The notes below the pieces were generated by a model. That model was given only the letters and a program-made list of their open reading frames with translations. It had not been told where the DNA came from and made no database searches. Made by a program: the position numbers and the translations under genes. 16,324 nt of DNA, from assembly GCA_017539885.1 (NCBI GenBank), contig JAFYCC010000087.1:1-16324 (forward strand). Reading direction: 5' to 3'. Source of the stretch: Oscillospiraceae bacterium. GTDB taxonomy: Bacteria; Bacillota_A; Clostridia; Oscillospirales; Oscillospiraceae. This document shows positions 1 to 9,199 of the stretch, piece by piece (the stretch's first letter is position 1; every line of letters begins with the position of its first letter).

Positions 1-61
1 CATCGACCGTTGCAAACAGCGGCAGCGGATAGAATTATGTCAACCGTCTGGCCGTATACCG

Positions 62-1681
62 TCAGTCGAAGCGCGGGATGCTCTGATAGCCGCCGGTCTC
101 GATCAGGCCGATGTAGATTCCGGCGTTGTTGCCGTCACCGTCCAATTCCCAATAGACCTCATATTTGTCATCGGAATACATGACCCTCTTGTCGATTTTT
201 CCGGTGTCGTTCGACGCGTCCTGCCAGTCGTCGATATACGTGCCGGTCGACGGACCGCAGTAGATGTAGCCATCCGAAGTGATGGCAATGTCTGCTAACA
301 CGGGCAGATCTCCGTACTCAACGCTGAAGCTGACGTTGAATTCTCCCTTTGCATCGTCATACTCGACATGCGGGTTGATGAGATCGGCCATGATCATGTA
401 TCCGTCTGCATCGAAAGACACCGCATAAAGATCGCTGCCGTACAGGATCGGCTGACCGGCAGGAATGTCAGCGATCTTCGCGTCTGCGCCGGTGGGAAGA
501 TGACGGATGTGGATGCTTTCGCCGTCCGCGTCGTCCTGATACACGAGCCACTCCTCGTCGAGCATATACGGATAGTAGACTTCCTTATCAAACAGGACTT
601 CGATGTCGTCTCCGTAGAGGCCGGCGCGGCAGAAGCGGTAATCGCTGTTGCAGAAATACAGATTGTCGCCGCAGATCTGCAGATAGTCCGCGGGTTCGTT
701 GATGATCGTCTCCGCCATCTCGCCGCCGGCGAGCGGCACACGGCAGATGGCGTCCCAATCCTTGATGAAGTACACGAGATCGCCGTGGATGCACACATAG
801 TGCGGATTGCAATGGCTGAGGATTGCGTAGTCCTCCACATCCGCGAAACCGCCGTTGCGCTTCAGATACATGCGCACGAGGTTCTGCTGGCCCGCAGAAT
901 CGAACGCAAAGCCGACGATGCTGTCGCCGCTGACTGCATATCTGCCGGCGTTCATGAATGCGCTCATTCTTCCGGCCTGCGATCCGTCATAGACGATAAA
1001 CAGATCTGTGAACGGAGAGGTTGGCGTCTCCGGCTCCTGCGTCGGCTCCGGATCCGGCTCATCGGTCTGTGTCGCAGGCTGCGCGGCCGTTGCGCCGCCG
1101 CCCTGCTCGCCGACTGCTTCACCCTTCTTGCGGATGGTCTTCATGGCTTCGACGAATTCGCTCGTGTTCGTATCCGCGATGTTGCTGTTCAGGCTGGAGA
1201 TAAACATGTGGCAGCCTGCCCACTCCGGATACAGTCCGTTGAAGCTGATGTAATAGTGTGTCGAGGGACCGTAGAACTCCTCCGCTTCTTTGGTCCACAA
1301 AGTGAAAGGTCCGAGCGGCTCACCAGGCCCGGTGATACCGGCGTTCTCCAGAACGTCTTCAAGGTTGTGATCATGCTCATAGAAATCCGCGTCGCGGATC
1401 CACGCCTGAACCTTATCGTTCTGATAGCAGCTCCAGCCCTCGTCGAAATGGAAGCCCGCGGGCAGATCCATAACGAATCCGGAGTCATATCTGGTTCCGA
1501 TGTCCAGTTCCTTGGTGCTCTCTGCCGCGGGCTGCTCTGTCGTTTCCGTCCCGTCGTCCTGATTGATGACCACGTCGTCAGGCTCCTGAACGTCGCCGCC
1601 TTTGCCGCCGCACGCGGCAAGCAGCGAAATCAGCATCACAGCGCAGAGAAGACACGCCAGCAGTTTTTTCGTCTGTTTCAT
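62..1681 (-). CDS. Secreted lipoprotein, two-domain, with DUF5050-like C-terminal half
   Basis: The 539-residue product begins with a basic n-region, a hydrophobic stretch and a lipobox LAAC at residues 21-24, so Cys24 is the predicted lipidation site and the protein should sit on the outer face of the membrane. An acidic linker is followed by a globular domain (about 55-190), a low-complexity Pro/Glu/Thr/Gln linker (about 195-230), then a region of about 300 residues with repeated short strands of the type GDxLYF / DLVYFI / DGYIYCG. These resemble DUF5050 or TolB-like beta-propeller blades; that assignment is inferred by pattern. The start is supported by GGAGGA seven bases upstream of the ATG. 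It follows a two-component operon on the same strand but is separated from it by a long palindrome. No convincing promoter was found between them, although the AT-rich stretch at 1725-1745 may hold a -10. Function is unknown; a ligand-binding or envelope-sensing role is only a guess. Confidence 0.85.
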   Translation of the reverse strand: MKQTKKLLACLLCAVMLISLLAACGGKGGDVQEPDDVVINQDDGTETTEQPAAESTKELDIGTRYDSGFVMDLPAGFHFDEGWSCYQNDKVQAWIRDADFYEHDHNLEDVLENAGITGPGEPLGPFTLWTKEAEEFYGPSTHYYISFNGLYPEWAGCHMFISSLNSNIADTNTSEFVEAMKTIRKKGEAVGEQGGGATAAQPATQTDEPDPEPTQEPETPTSPFTDLFIVYDGSQAGRMSAFMNAGRYAVSGDSIVGFAFDSAGQQNLVRMYLKRNGGFADVEDYAILSHCNPHYVCIHGDLVYFIKDWDAICRVPLAGGEMAETIINEPADYLQICGDNLYFCNSDYRFCRAGLYGDDIEVLFDKEVYYPYMLDEEWLVYQDDADGESIHIRHLPTGADAKIADIPAGQPILYGSDLYAVSFDADGYMIMADLINPHVEYDDAKGEFNVSFSVEYGDLPVLADIAITSDGYIYCGPSTGTYIDDWQDASNDTGKIDKRVMYSDDKYEVYWELDGDGNNAGIYIGLIETGGYQSIPRFD

Positions 1682-1762
1682 AGTCCTGTCCTCCGTTCGT
1701 CATTGGAGATTGAACCTCTCTACAGTGCTCTATTTTACTACGGTAAAGCAAGCTTTTCCCCC

Positions 1763-1824
1763 GCCAAATGGCTAGTCAGAAGGCGATCCGCCGCTGCGGA
1801 TCGCCTTCTGACTAGCCATTTGGC
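1763..1824. repeat. 29-bp perfect inverted repeat (long hairpin)
   Basis: Arms 1763-1791 and 1796-1824 are exact reverse complements, with a 4-base loop CGCT (1792-1795). The palindrome lies between the response-regulator stop (1843) and the lipoprotein start (1681). It could act as a transcription barrier for the upstream operon, but on the minus strand it is followed by GGGGGAAAAG rather than a U-tract. On the plus strand the T6 run comes only after a 7-base gap. The arm is much longer than a usual intrinsic terminator and has no mismatch, which fits a recently inserted palindromic repeat (REP/MITE-like) or a double-stranded RNA processing site. Confidence 0.9.
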
Positions 1825-1842
1825 AAACAGGTTTTTTCGAAA

Positions 1843-2463
1843 TTATTTGATCGCGATACCGAGACTGCGGGCTACAGCTGCCAGCTCCGTGCGCGTGTGC
1901 ATTCCGGTCTTCTGTAGCATGTTCTGTACGTGATATTTCACGGTGCTCGGCGCGACGCCGAGCCGCTGGCCGATTTCGGCGTTGCTGTCGCCGGTAATGA
2001 GTTCGCGCAGCACTTCCAGTTCCCGCTCGGAGAAATCCCGGTTGTCCGTGCAGCCTATGCGCACCAGCGGAGGCTCATCCGGGTACACGTGCTCTCCCGC
2101 CATTGTCCGCGCCATAACTTCCAGAATCGGCTCCCGCTGCGCTTCTTTATACCAGAAGCTGTCTACGCCGATCTTTCGGGCTCTCTCCAGCCATGAGCTC
2201 TCCGGCATGCTCGTAACTATGATGATACGGATTTCCGGATATTCGGTCTTAATCGCTTCCGCAGCGTCGAGTCCGCTGCTGCCAAGCTCCGTCATCACAT
2301 CCATCAGGATGAGGTCGATCTCTCCGTGCCGGCAGAAGTCAACGGCGAGCTCCGCGTTGGATATGGAGCCCACGTGTTCAAAGCGCGCATCCGAGTGCAC
2401 AAAGATCTCAAACAGCTGTCGCGGCATCTCCTGATCTTCGACGATCAGAACCCTGTAAGGCAT
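1843..2463 (-). CDS. NarL/LuxR-family response regulator
   Basis: The 206-residue product is a DNA-binding response regulator. The receiver domain (about 1-125) shows acidic residues E9/D10, the phospho-acceptor Asp55 in LILMDVM, Thr84 and Lys106. The C-terminal domain (about 143-203) is a LuxR-type helix-turn-helix: FSERELEVLREL, then NAEIGQRLGVAPSTVKYHVQNML. It should be phosphorylated by the kinase encoded just upstream. The start is taken at the ATG at 2463 because GGGAGGAG lies six bases upstream and the kinase stop codon ends one base before it. A longer reading of this frame to 2817 lies inside the kinase gene and has no such support. The regulated genes are unknown; the lipoprotein gene directly downstream is one candidate. 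Confidence 0.95.
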   Translation of the reverse strand: MPYRVLIVEDQEMPRQLFEIFVHSDARFEHVGSISNAELAVDFCRHGEIDLILMDVMTELGSSGLDAAEAIKTEYPEIRIIIVTSMPESSWLERARKIGVDSFWYKEAQREPILEVMARTMAGEHVYPDEPPLVRIGCTDNRDFSERELEVLRELITGDSNAEIGQRLGVAPSTVKYHVQNMLQKTGMHTRTELAAVARSLGIAIK

Positions 2464-2464
2464 A

Positions 2465-3718
2465 TCAGTCTCCTCCCAAAGGAATACGAATACGCAGGCG
2501 GAACTGCGTATCTGTCTCCACGCACATTTCCCCGCCCACGAGCGAAACCTTCTCACGCAGATTGGCAAGGCCGCCAGTCTCGCGCACTTCACCCGCGGGA
2601 GGATCCCCGTCGTTCGAATAATCTGCCAGGATTGCCGTACTGTCCCCTCTGACACGAATGAACAGCCGCTTCGCGCCGGCATGCCGCACAGCATTGGCCA
2701 TGGCTTCACGCGTTGCCAGGAGAAACAGGCGCAGCGCATCCGTATCTTCCGTATCCGGCTTGCCGTCCCAGAACAGTTCAATCCCGATAACGCCCGCGAG
2801 CGTCTCAAGGTCGGCAACGACCCCGACGTCCGGGTGCCTGTCCGCCGCCTTGCGCAGCAGCAGCATCTGTGAGCGCCACAACCGTAGCACCTCCGCCCTG
2901 TCGGCGTCCGCTGTTCCGGCCTGGAGGCTTCTCTGTGCAGCGAGAAGCAGGCCGTTCATCTCATCATGAATATGGATTTTTGCCTCGAGGATCTCCTGCC
3001 TGCGCACGGTCTCACCGATGTTGAATCCATAGGCCTTCATGTCTTCGCTGAGCTGTCGGGCGCGCTCATTGTCACTGCGGAGCTGTTCGCTCTTTCGGTA
3101 GATCTCTGTGACGTCATCTGCGATCAGTTCATGGAGCGGCGCATTCTCATAGACAAACCTTCGATGCCGAAAGCGGACCGCGGTACCGTCCGGCAGGAGG
3201 CGGACTCCGTCCCCTTTCACGGCTTCAAAGAATGCGGCACCGTTCTGCAGATCGCGCCCGGTGAGCGCTCTGCACACGTCATGCATCCGGTGATTGACAA
3301 GAATGCACCGGCCTTCTTCGAGATAATAGCACACGCCTGCGGGCAGGCCGTCCATGCTCTCGCGTATGGAATCTGCCGTGATATGTGAACTGCGCCAGCG
3401 CCTGCTATACGCATACAGTGCTATTGCGCCTGCCAGAAGCAATCCAAGCGCCGCCAAAGGGACGAGCCACGGTATGCTCGAAAACACGGATGCCGCCTGT
3501 GCCGCGGTACCGCCGTGCAGCCTCGTTTCAGTGAGTTCACGGCAGAGATGCACAAGCACGTAAGCACAGAGAAAGTCCAGCGCCGTGAGAAGGAACGGCA
3601 CCCGTCGCGCTTCTCTCCAAAACAGGATGCCGTCAGCAAGACATACAAAGCAGCTCAGCAAAGCGCCAAAGCACACCGCATTCTGAACCGTAACGGGGAG
3701 CATTCCAAAGGCTGTCAT
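2465..3718 (-). CDS. Membrane sensor histidine kinase (HisKA_3/HATPase type)
   Basis: The 417-residue protein has three predicted membrane segments (about 11-33, 40-60 and 82-104), a PAS-like region (about 115-205), a coiled stretch (about 205-245), a dimerisation/phospho-acceptor segment KIHIHDEMNG with His251 as likely acceptor, and a C-terminal ATPase domain. The ATPase shows an N-box REAMANAVRHA (Asn342) and a glycine motif GGLANLREKV (about 382-391), as expected for an active kinase partner of a NarL-type regulator. The ATG at 3718 overlaps the TGA of the preceding 7TM gene (ATGA, 4 nt), and the stop sits one base from the regulator ATG, so the three genes form one translationally coupled unit. 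The signal sensed cannot be read from the sequence. Confidence 0.92.
   Translation of the reverse strand: MTAFGMLPVTVQNAVCFGALLSCFVCLADGILFWREARRVPFLLTALDFLCAYVLVHLCRELTETRLHGGTAAQAASVFSSIPWLVPLAALGLLLAGAIALYAYSRRWRSSHITADSIRESMDGLPAGVCYYLEEGRCILVNHRMHDVCRALTGRDLQNGAAFFEAVKGDGVRLLPDGTAVRFRHRRFVYENAPLHELIADDVTEIYRKSEQLRSDNERARQLSEDMKAYGFNIGETVRRQEILEAKIHIHDEMNGLLLAAQRSLQAGTADADRAEVLRLWRSQMLLLRKAADRHPDVGVVADLETLAGVIGIELFWDGKPDTEDTDALRLFLLATREAMANAVRHAGAKRLFIRVRGDSTAILADYSNDGDPPAGEVRETGGLANLREKVSLVGGEMCVETDTQFRLRIRIPLGGD
2470..2477 (-). promoter_or_regulatory. Ribosome binding site fixing the response-regulator start
   Basis: On the minus strand this reads GGGAGGAG, six bases before the ATG at 2463. 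It lies inside the last codons of the kinase gene, so the regulator is translationally linked to the kinase. Confidence 0.8.
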
Positions 3719-5322
3719 GCGTCACCGCCCCCCTTCGAAAGCGGAATCCGCACGTAGGTACAGCTGTCCTCTACGTATGCCTCGGGGACCTGTAGAGCCG
3801 CCCCCTCCAGCGTGAGCTTCAGCGCATCTGCCGTGAATACGGCGTATGCGCCGCACAGTACCGGCAGCGACGATTCCAGCAAACCCTCAAAGCGTGCGTA
3901 AACCGCCTTGGCGCACTCGGCTGGAACGCTTGCTTTTTCCGGCGGCGCGGAAAACGTCGGAACGCCCATTCTGCCGATTTGCCGCAGCGACTCCGCGACA
4001 GCCAGATAAGGCTCCTCAATTTCGATTTCGGCGCTGTCTGCCGCCAGCAGTGAAAGGTTTGCATAGCGCTTGATATATGCGCCGAGCAGGCAGACCGTTT
4101 TCATACCGGCGTCATAGGTTTCCGGCGTTTGCTTCGCTTTTTCGCACAGCGTCTCTATTGTTTCGGCCTGCGGCATCACCGCCGCACTGATCTCGTCATA
4201 AACTCGAAGCCGCTCCTCGATGCGCATGCGTTCCTGTTCCAGTTCATTCCGCAGCCTCAACAGTTCCGCTTCCTCGGCCAGCTGTTCCTTTGTTTCCTCC
4301 AGCTCGTCGTTGATGCGGTTGAGGCTGGAGACGTCATCCTGCCAGTACACCCATCCGCCATGCACTGCTCTGCAGTGGAGGCGCGTGTTCGCGTCGAGCA
4401 GAACGGTCCCGCCCTGTCCGAGCTGTTCCGGCGTGAGCGTCGCCGCGCCGTCACTGCGGAAAATGACGTGTCGCGCGCCGTCAGCGATCTGCGCAGAGAG
4501 ACTTGAAGCTTCAAACAGCGTTTCATAGCCCTCATTGGAGGGGATCAGGCCGATTCGGATCAGGCTCAGCCACACGCCCGCCATCGTAAAGGCAACGGAC
4601 TCCGGAAACTCTCCAAAGAGACTGCCGTTCACGCTCGGCCACAGATCCAGCGTATACAGCACCAGATATGTGATGCCGAACGCCACAGGTATCAGCGGCA
4701 CCCAGACAAGTCTTCTGCTCTCTGACAGGCGGCATCGCCGCAGCAGCACCCCAAAAAGCGCAAGCAGCAGCATTCCTGTCCAGAGATAGATGAGAATAAA
4801 CAGATTTCCATGCACGTAGTCCGAGTCCCAGCGCTCGAACCCCGGGCGGAACACAAACATAAGCTGGTGCAAATCGTTGGTGAGCACCAGAACTGCCAGC
4901 ACGGCAGTGATGACGACGGCCACGGCCATCCCGCAGCGAACCGTCTTCGGTGCGCGCACTGTTCCCGCGGAGATCGCCGCAAACAGGCTCAGCAGCGGGA
5001 TGGACAGAATCGGAAGATAGTAGAGGTACCAGATATGCCTCGCTATGCGCTCAGACTCCTCGAATGCGATATACTTGGCACCGCGCAGAATGAACCAGAA
5101 ACAGATCATGCCTGCAACAGCCGTCAGGCAGCGCCGGACGCCGGGATCGATAACACGTGCGGAAAAATAAAGCTGAAGGCCGAGAGACAGTCCCATCAGA
5201 CAGAAGGTCGTCGGCATTCTGAGCAGAAAACGGTCCGGGGCAAACGCGCTTAAGCAGGCCGTGAGAACGTACAGCACCGCAAGCATTGCGAGCATACGTA
5301 TGGCTCTCCTGACCGTGCTCAT
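3715..5322 (-). CDS. 7TM sensor with degenerate histidine-kinase region
   Basis: The 535-residue protein begins with about eight hydrophobic segments over residues 8-260. The stretch WYLYYLPILSIPLLSLF followed by LVLTNDLHQLMF is characteristic of the HisKA_7TM sensory domain. A soluble domain (about 265-330) and a strong coiled coil (about 333-372) follow. The next segment, RLRVYDEIS, aligns by eye with the acceptor motif of clostridial kinases (RVHDEIG-like) but has Tyr375 where the His should be; the codon is TAT. The C-terminal 150 residues keep the outline of a kinase ATPase but have no recognisable N-box or glycine box. It is therefore probably a non-catalytic sensory partner of the kinase encoded next, with which it overlaps by 4 nt. 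The start at 5322 is chosen because GGGGAGG lies seven bases upstream; an in-frame TTG at 5340 precedes that site and is unlikely. Confidence 0.88.
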   Translation of the reverse strand: MSTVRRAIRMLAMLAVLYVLTACLSAFAPDRFLLRMPTTFCLMGLSLGLQLYFSARVIDPGVRRCLTAVAGMICFWFILRGAKYIAFEESERIARHIWYLYYLPILSIPLLSLFAAISAGTVRAPKTVRCGMAVAVVITAVLAVLVLTNDLHQLMFVFRPGFERWDSDYVHGNLFILIYLWTGMLLLALFGVLLRRCRLSESRRLVWVPLIPVAFGITYLVLYTLDLWPSVNGSLFGEFPESVAFTMAGVWLSLIRIGLIPSNEGYETLFEASSLSAQIADGARHVIFRSDGAATLTPEQLGQGGTVLLDANTRLHCRAVHGGWVYWQDDVSSLNRINDELEETKEQLAEEAELLRLRNELEQERMRIEERLRVYDEISAAVMPQAETIETLCEKAKQTPETYDAGMKTVCLLGAYIKRYANLSLLAADSAEIEIEEPYLAVAESLRQIGRMGVPTFSAPPEKASVPAECAKAVYARFEGLLESSLPVLCGAYAVFTADALKLTLEGAALQVPEAYVEDSCTYVRIPLSKGGGDA

Positions 5323-5329
5323 CCGCGCG

Positions 5330-5336
5330 CCTCCCC
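5330..5336 (-). promoter_or_regulatory. Ribosome binding site fixing the 7TM sensor start
   Basis: Minus strand GGGGAGG, seven bases before the ATG at 5322. It excludes the longer TTG-initiated reading. Confidence 0.75.
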
Positions 5337-5354
5337 GCAATTGATGATACGTTC

Positions 5355-5384
5355 AATATAGCACAGTGCGCCGACGCCGGTCAA
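5355..5384 (-). promoter_or_regulatory. Sigma-A promoter for the 7TM sensor/kinase/regulator operon
   Basis: On the minus strand: -35 TTGACC (5379-5384), an 18-base spacer, and -10 TATATT (5355-5360). Transcription would start near 5348, giving a leader of about 26 bases before the ATG at 5322. It lies just after the guaB terminator, so the signalling operon appears to be independently transcribed. Confidence 0.65.
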
Positions 5385-5411
5385 CCGAGGCCTGAAAGAA
5401 AAGGACAAGCC

Positions 5412-5452
5412 AGAAAGAGCGGCGGGACAGACATAAAGCTCTGTCCCGCCGC
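5412..5452 (-). terminator. Intrinsic terminator downstream of guaB
   Basis: Stem arms 5419-5431 and 5440-5452 pair perfectly (13 bp, very GC-rich, 8-base loop). On the minus strand the stem is followed by TCTTTCTGG, a short T-rich tail. It is about 125 bases after the guaB stop. The stretch between (5453-5577) shows only short imperfect CTGCCG repeats and no credible gene. Confidence 0.75.
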
Positions 5453-5577
5453 CTGTACGATATGAACCGCATTCCCGCTTGTCTGCTGTGGAACGCCGGA
5501 AAACGGTCTGCCGAAAAGCTCTCCGTCTGCCGATTCAGCTGAAGCCGGCCGTCTCTGCCGGCACGCTAAAGCTGCCG

Positions 5578-7071
<1,494 letters not shown>

Positions 7072-7095
7072 TCACCCAAATATATAATTGTTGAC

Positions 7096-7124
7096 ATTTT
7101 AGCGTCTTTGCGTGGTCGTGTCAA
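7096..7124 (-). promoter_or_regulatory. Near-consensus sigma-A promoter of guaB
   Basis: Minus strand -35 TTGACA (7119-7124, perfect), a 17-base spacer, and -10 TAAAAT (7096-7101, five of six). The start of transcription would be near 7089, about 33 bases before the guaB ATG. The -35 box contains the TGA stop codon of the upstream thioesterase gene (7121-7123). Confidence 0.85.
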
Positions 7125-7849
7125 TCCTCAATCTCAGCAAATCTCAGCGAAGCGACAAAGCCTGTCTTTCCATCGTCATGAACACCGCGTGCCGTCACGA
7201 TGCCGCCCTCGCGAGCGCCGAAGAGGGTAAGCCTCTCCTCAGGACGGAACTCGGCGTGATAGTCAAGCTGCATGCTCTCCATGCGCATCGGGCTTTCCCT
7301 CCAGAAGCCGAACACATCGCAGAGAAGATCCACGTAGTTGGCGCTTGAGAAGTGCCCGTTGCTGTCGCACAGGCTGTAAGGTATGTTCAGCGATGTCTGT
7401 TCCGGGAGTCCCTTCGGCAGCGGCAGCCGCCGCAGATCCTTGTGTTCCGTTTTCGGTGCGCTCTCGGAGAAAACCTGCTCCAGTTCCGAAACGCGCAGAA
7501 TACGCCTCGCCTCCAGATCCACGGGAATCCAGACCATGCTCACATCTGCTATTTCCTCGCCGCCGCGTGTGATACGCGCCTCCCGGATATAATAGGCCAG
7601 CTGCACGGAACGCGGTGAGCATACGATTCGCAATTTCTCCCCCCGGTGCGCCGTCGCATGCTGCGTATACTTGAAACGAGCAAGCATCCAGCCCAAATGC
7701 ATTTGTTCCGCAGTCTCAGGTGTGAACAGTCTCTCGCTGTCCTGCTGTACCTGCGACATATGCATACTGTAGCGAAGCAATTGTGAAGGGCGGATCAGTC
7801 CATGGATATCCGTCTCATAGGAACAGATCTCATGATCCAAATGAACCAT
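7121..7849 (-). CDS. Acyl-ACP thioesterase (FatA/FatB-like, double hotdog)
   Basis: The 242-residue product matches the bacterial acyl-ACP thioesterase size and layout: an N-terminal hotdog (about 1-125, with LRYSMHM, HLGWMLARFKY and DVSMVWIPVDLEARR) and a C-terminal hotdog starting near 150. The active-site segment is CDSNGHFSSANYVD, in which Asp162, Asn164 and His166 match the D-x-N-x-H pattern of this family, followed by LDYHAEFRPEE. It should hydrolyse fatty acyl-ACP to free fatty acid; chain length cannot be predicted. The start is placed at the ATG at 7849 because AAGGAGG lies six bases upstream. The frame stays open to 7921 but that part lies inside the pyrimidine phosphorylase gene. 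The gene begins 11 bases after the pdp stop, so the two are almost certainly co-transcribed. Confidence 0.88.
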   Translation of the reverse strand: MVHLDHEICSYETDIHGLIRPSQLLRYSMHMSQVQQDSERLFTPETAEQMHLGWMLARFKYTQHATAHRGEKLRIVCSPRSVQLAYYIREARITRGGEEIADVSMVWIPVDLEARRILRVSELEQVFSESAPKTEHKDLRRLPLPKGLPEQTSLNIPYSLCDSNGHFSSANYVDLLCDVFGFWRESPMRMESMQLDYHAEFRPEERLTLFGAREGGIVTARGVHDDGKTGFVASLRFAEIED

Positions 7850-7855
7850 CGTCTT

Positions 7856-7862
7856 CCTCCTT
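7856..7862 (-). promoter_or_regulatory. Ribosome binding site fixing the thioesterase start
   Basis: Minus strand AAGGAGG, six bases from the ATG at 7849. Its first two bases belong to the TAA stop codon of the upstream phosphorylase gene, which suggests coupled translation. Confidence 0.85.
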
Positions 7863-9162
7863 ACAGGACACAGCGGACGAATGGCTTCTGCTCGGGTAGT
7901 TCGGCGGAGACAGCACAGCATCTCAGATAATCCTCGACCGCCGTTTTCCCCTTCTCCGGATCGTTCGCGTGAACCTGCGCGAGGCTCTCTCCCTCGGTGA
8001 CTGCATCGCCGACCTTCTTGTGCAGCAGCAGGCCGACCGCCGGATCGATGGTGCTGTCCTTTGTTTCACGCCCGCCTCCGAGGCGCATGCAGATGCGTCC
8101 GATCTCATTAGCCGTCAGCTTCGAAACGAAGCCGCTTCGCGGTGCGGGGACCTCAAGGACATACTTTGCCCTCGGCAGTCTGTCCGGATCGTAAACGGCC
8201 GCAGGGTCTCCGCCCTGCGCGCGTACAAGCGATGCGAATGTCTCCAGAGCTGCGCCGCTTTCCACCGCATGCAGCATTCTGTTTTCCGCCTCAGCCTCAT
8301 CCCTGGCAAGTCCGCCCTCGGTCAGGACGCATGCTCCGAGCCGCAGACACAGCTCCAGCAGATGCCCCGCCTGCGCACCGCGCAGAACATCGATCGCCTC
8401 GCGAACCTCCAGCGCATTGCCGACTGCACAGCCGAGCGGCTCATCCATATCAGTCACGAGCGCGCGCGTCTTTTTCCCCGCAGCGCGGCCGACCTTGACA
8501 AGTTCCCGCGCGAGCACGACGGCGTCCTCCTCGGTCTGCATGAACGCGCCGCTGCCCGTCTTCACATCGAGCACGATCACGTCCGCGCCAACCGCCAGTT
8601 TTTTGGACATGATGCTACTGACGATCAGAGGCACACTCGATACGGTCCCTGTCACATCCCGCAGCGCGTAAAGCTTCTTATCCGCCGGGCAAAGCTCCCG
8701 TGCCTGTCCGGTGATAACGAAGCCGATTTCCCGCAGGTTGCGCAAGAACTCCTCTTCCGACAGGTCACAGCGAAAGCCGGGAAAACTCTCAAGCTTGTCA
8801 ATCGTGCCGCCGGTATACCCAAGTCCCCGACCTGACATTTTTGACATTTTTACGCCGAGCGATGCCAGGATCGGACAGAGCACGAGACTCGTCTTGTCAC
8901 CGACGCCGCCGGTGGAATGCTTGTCCGCTTTCACTCCGTCAATTCCGCTGAGATCGAGCACGTCCCCGCTATGGAGCATAGCCATCGTCAGATCGAGAGT
9001 CTCTTTCTCCGTCATGCCGCTGAAGCAGATTGCCATGAGCATGGCGGACATCTGATAATCCGGCAATTCTCCCGCAGTATAAGAGCGAATCATCCAGCTG
9101 ATCTCGTCCGAATCGAGCTCGCCTCCGAAACGCTTCTTTTCAATCAGTTCGACCATATTCAT
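7861..9162 (-). CDS. pdp: Pyrimidine-nucleoside phosphorylase
   Basis: The 433-residue enzyme belongs to the thymidine/pyrimidine phosphorylase family (nucleoside phosphorylase class II), splitting uridine, thymidine or deoxyuridine with phosphate into base and (deoxy)ribose-1-phosphate for salvage. Visible features are the N-terminal helical domain, the phosphate-binding KHSTGGVGDKTS (81-92), the family signature SGRGLGYTGGTIDKLES (110-126), the conserved ADKKLYALRDVTGTV and SSIMSKKLAVGADVIVLDVKTGSGAFM, and the C-terminal domain with VGLLLHKKVGDAVTEG. Residue 116 is Tyr where many members, including E. coli DeoA, have His. AAAGGAAA precedes the ATG at 9162 by about nine bases; a second ATG two codons in is possible. 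It lies between a ferredoxin gene (37-base gap) and the thioesterase gene in one apparent operon. The broad-specificity Pdp type is favoured over DeoA by overall similarity to the Bacillus enzyme. Confidence 0.95.
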   Translation of the reverse strand: MNMVELIEKKRFGGELDSDEISWMIRSYTAGELPDYQMSAMLMAICFSGMTEKETLDLTMAMLHSGDVLDLSGIDGVKADKHSTGGVGDKTSLVLCPILASLGVKMSKMSGRGLGYTGGTIDKLESFPGFRCDLSEEEFLRNLREIGFVITGQARELCPADKKLYALRDVTGTVSSVPLIVSSIMSKKLAVGADVIVLDVKTGSGAFMQTEEDAVVLARELVKVGRAAGKKTRALVTDMDEPLGCAVGNALEVREAIDVLRGAQAGHLLELCLRLGACVLTEGGLARDEAEAENRMLHAVESGAALETFASLVRAQGGDPAAVYDPDRLPRAKYVLEVPAPRSGFVSKLTANEIGRICMRLGGGRETKDSTIDPAVGLLLHKKVGDAVTEGESLAQVHANDPEKGKTAVEDYLRCCAVSAELPEQKPFVRCVL

Positions 9163-9199
9163 GGGCGTTTTCCTTTCCGCGGAAGCAGGTGATCCGTGC

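Noticed and set aside
39..44. Perfect TTGACA on the minus strand after the lipoprotein stop
   Set aside because: No acceptable -10 at 16-18 bases downstream (the hexamer there is CGCTGT).
368..1933. 521-codon plus-strand open frame antisense to the lipoprotein gene
   Set aside because: It is a shadow of GC-rich codon use: no ribosome site or domain pattern, and it runs into the palindrome and the opposite gene. The minus-strand gene has a lipobox and SD.
7850..7921. Longer N-terminus for the thioesterase
   Set aside because: The extension lies within pdp and is Arg/Cys-rich; the AAGGAGG site clearly serves the ATG at 7849.
7969..8835. 288-codon plus-strand frame antisense to pdp
   Set aside because: Shadow of a well-supported enzyme gene; no start signal or motif.
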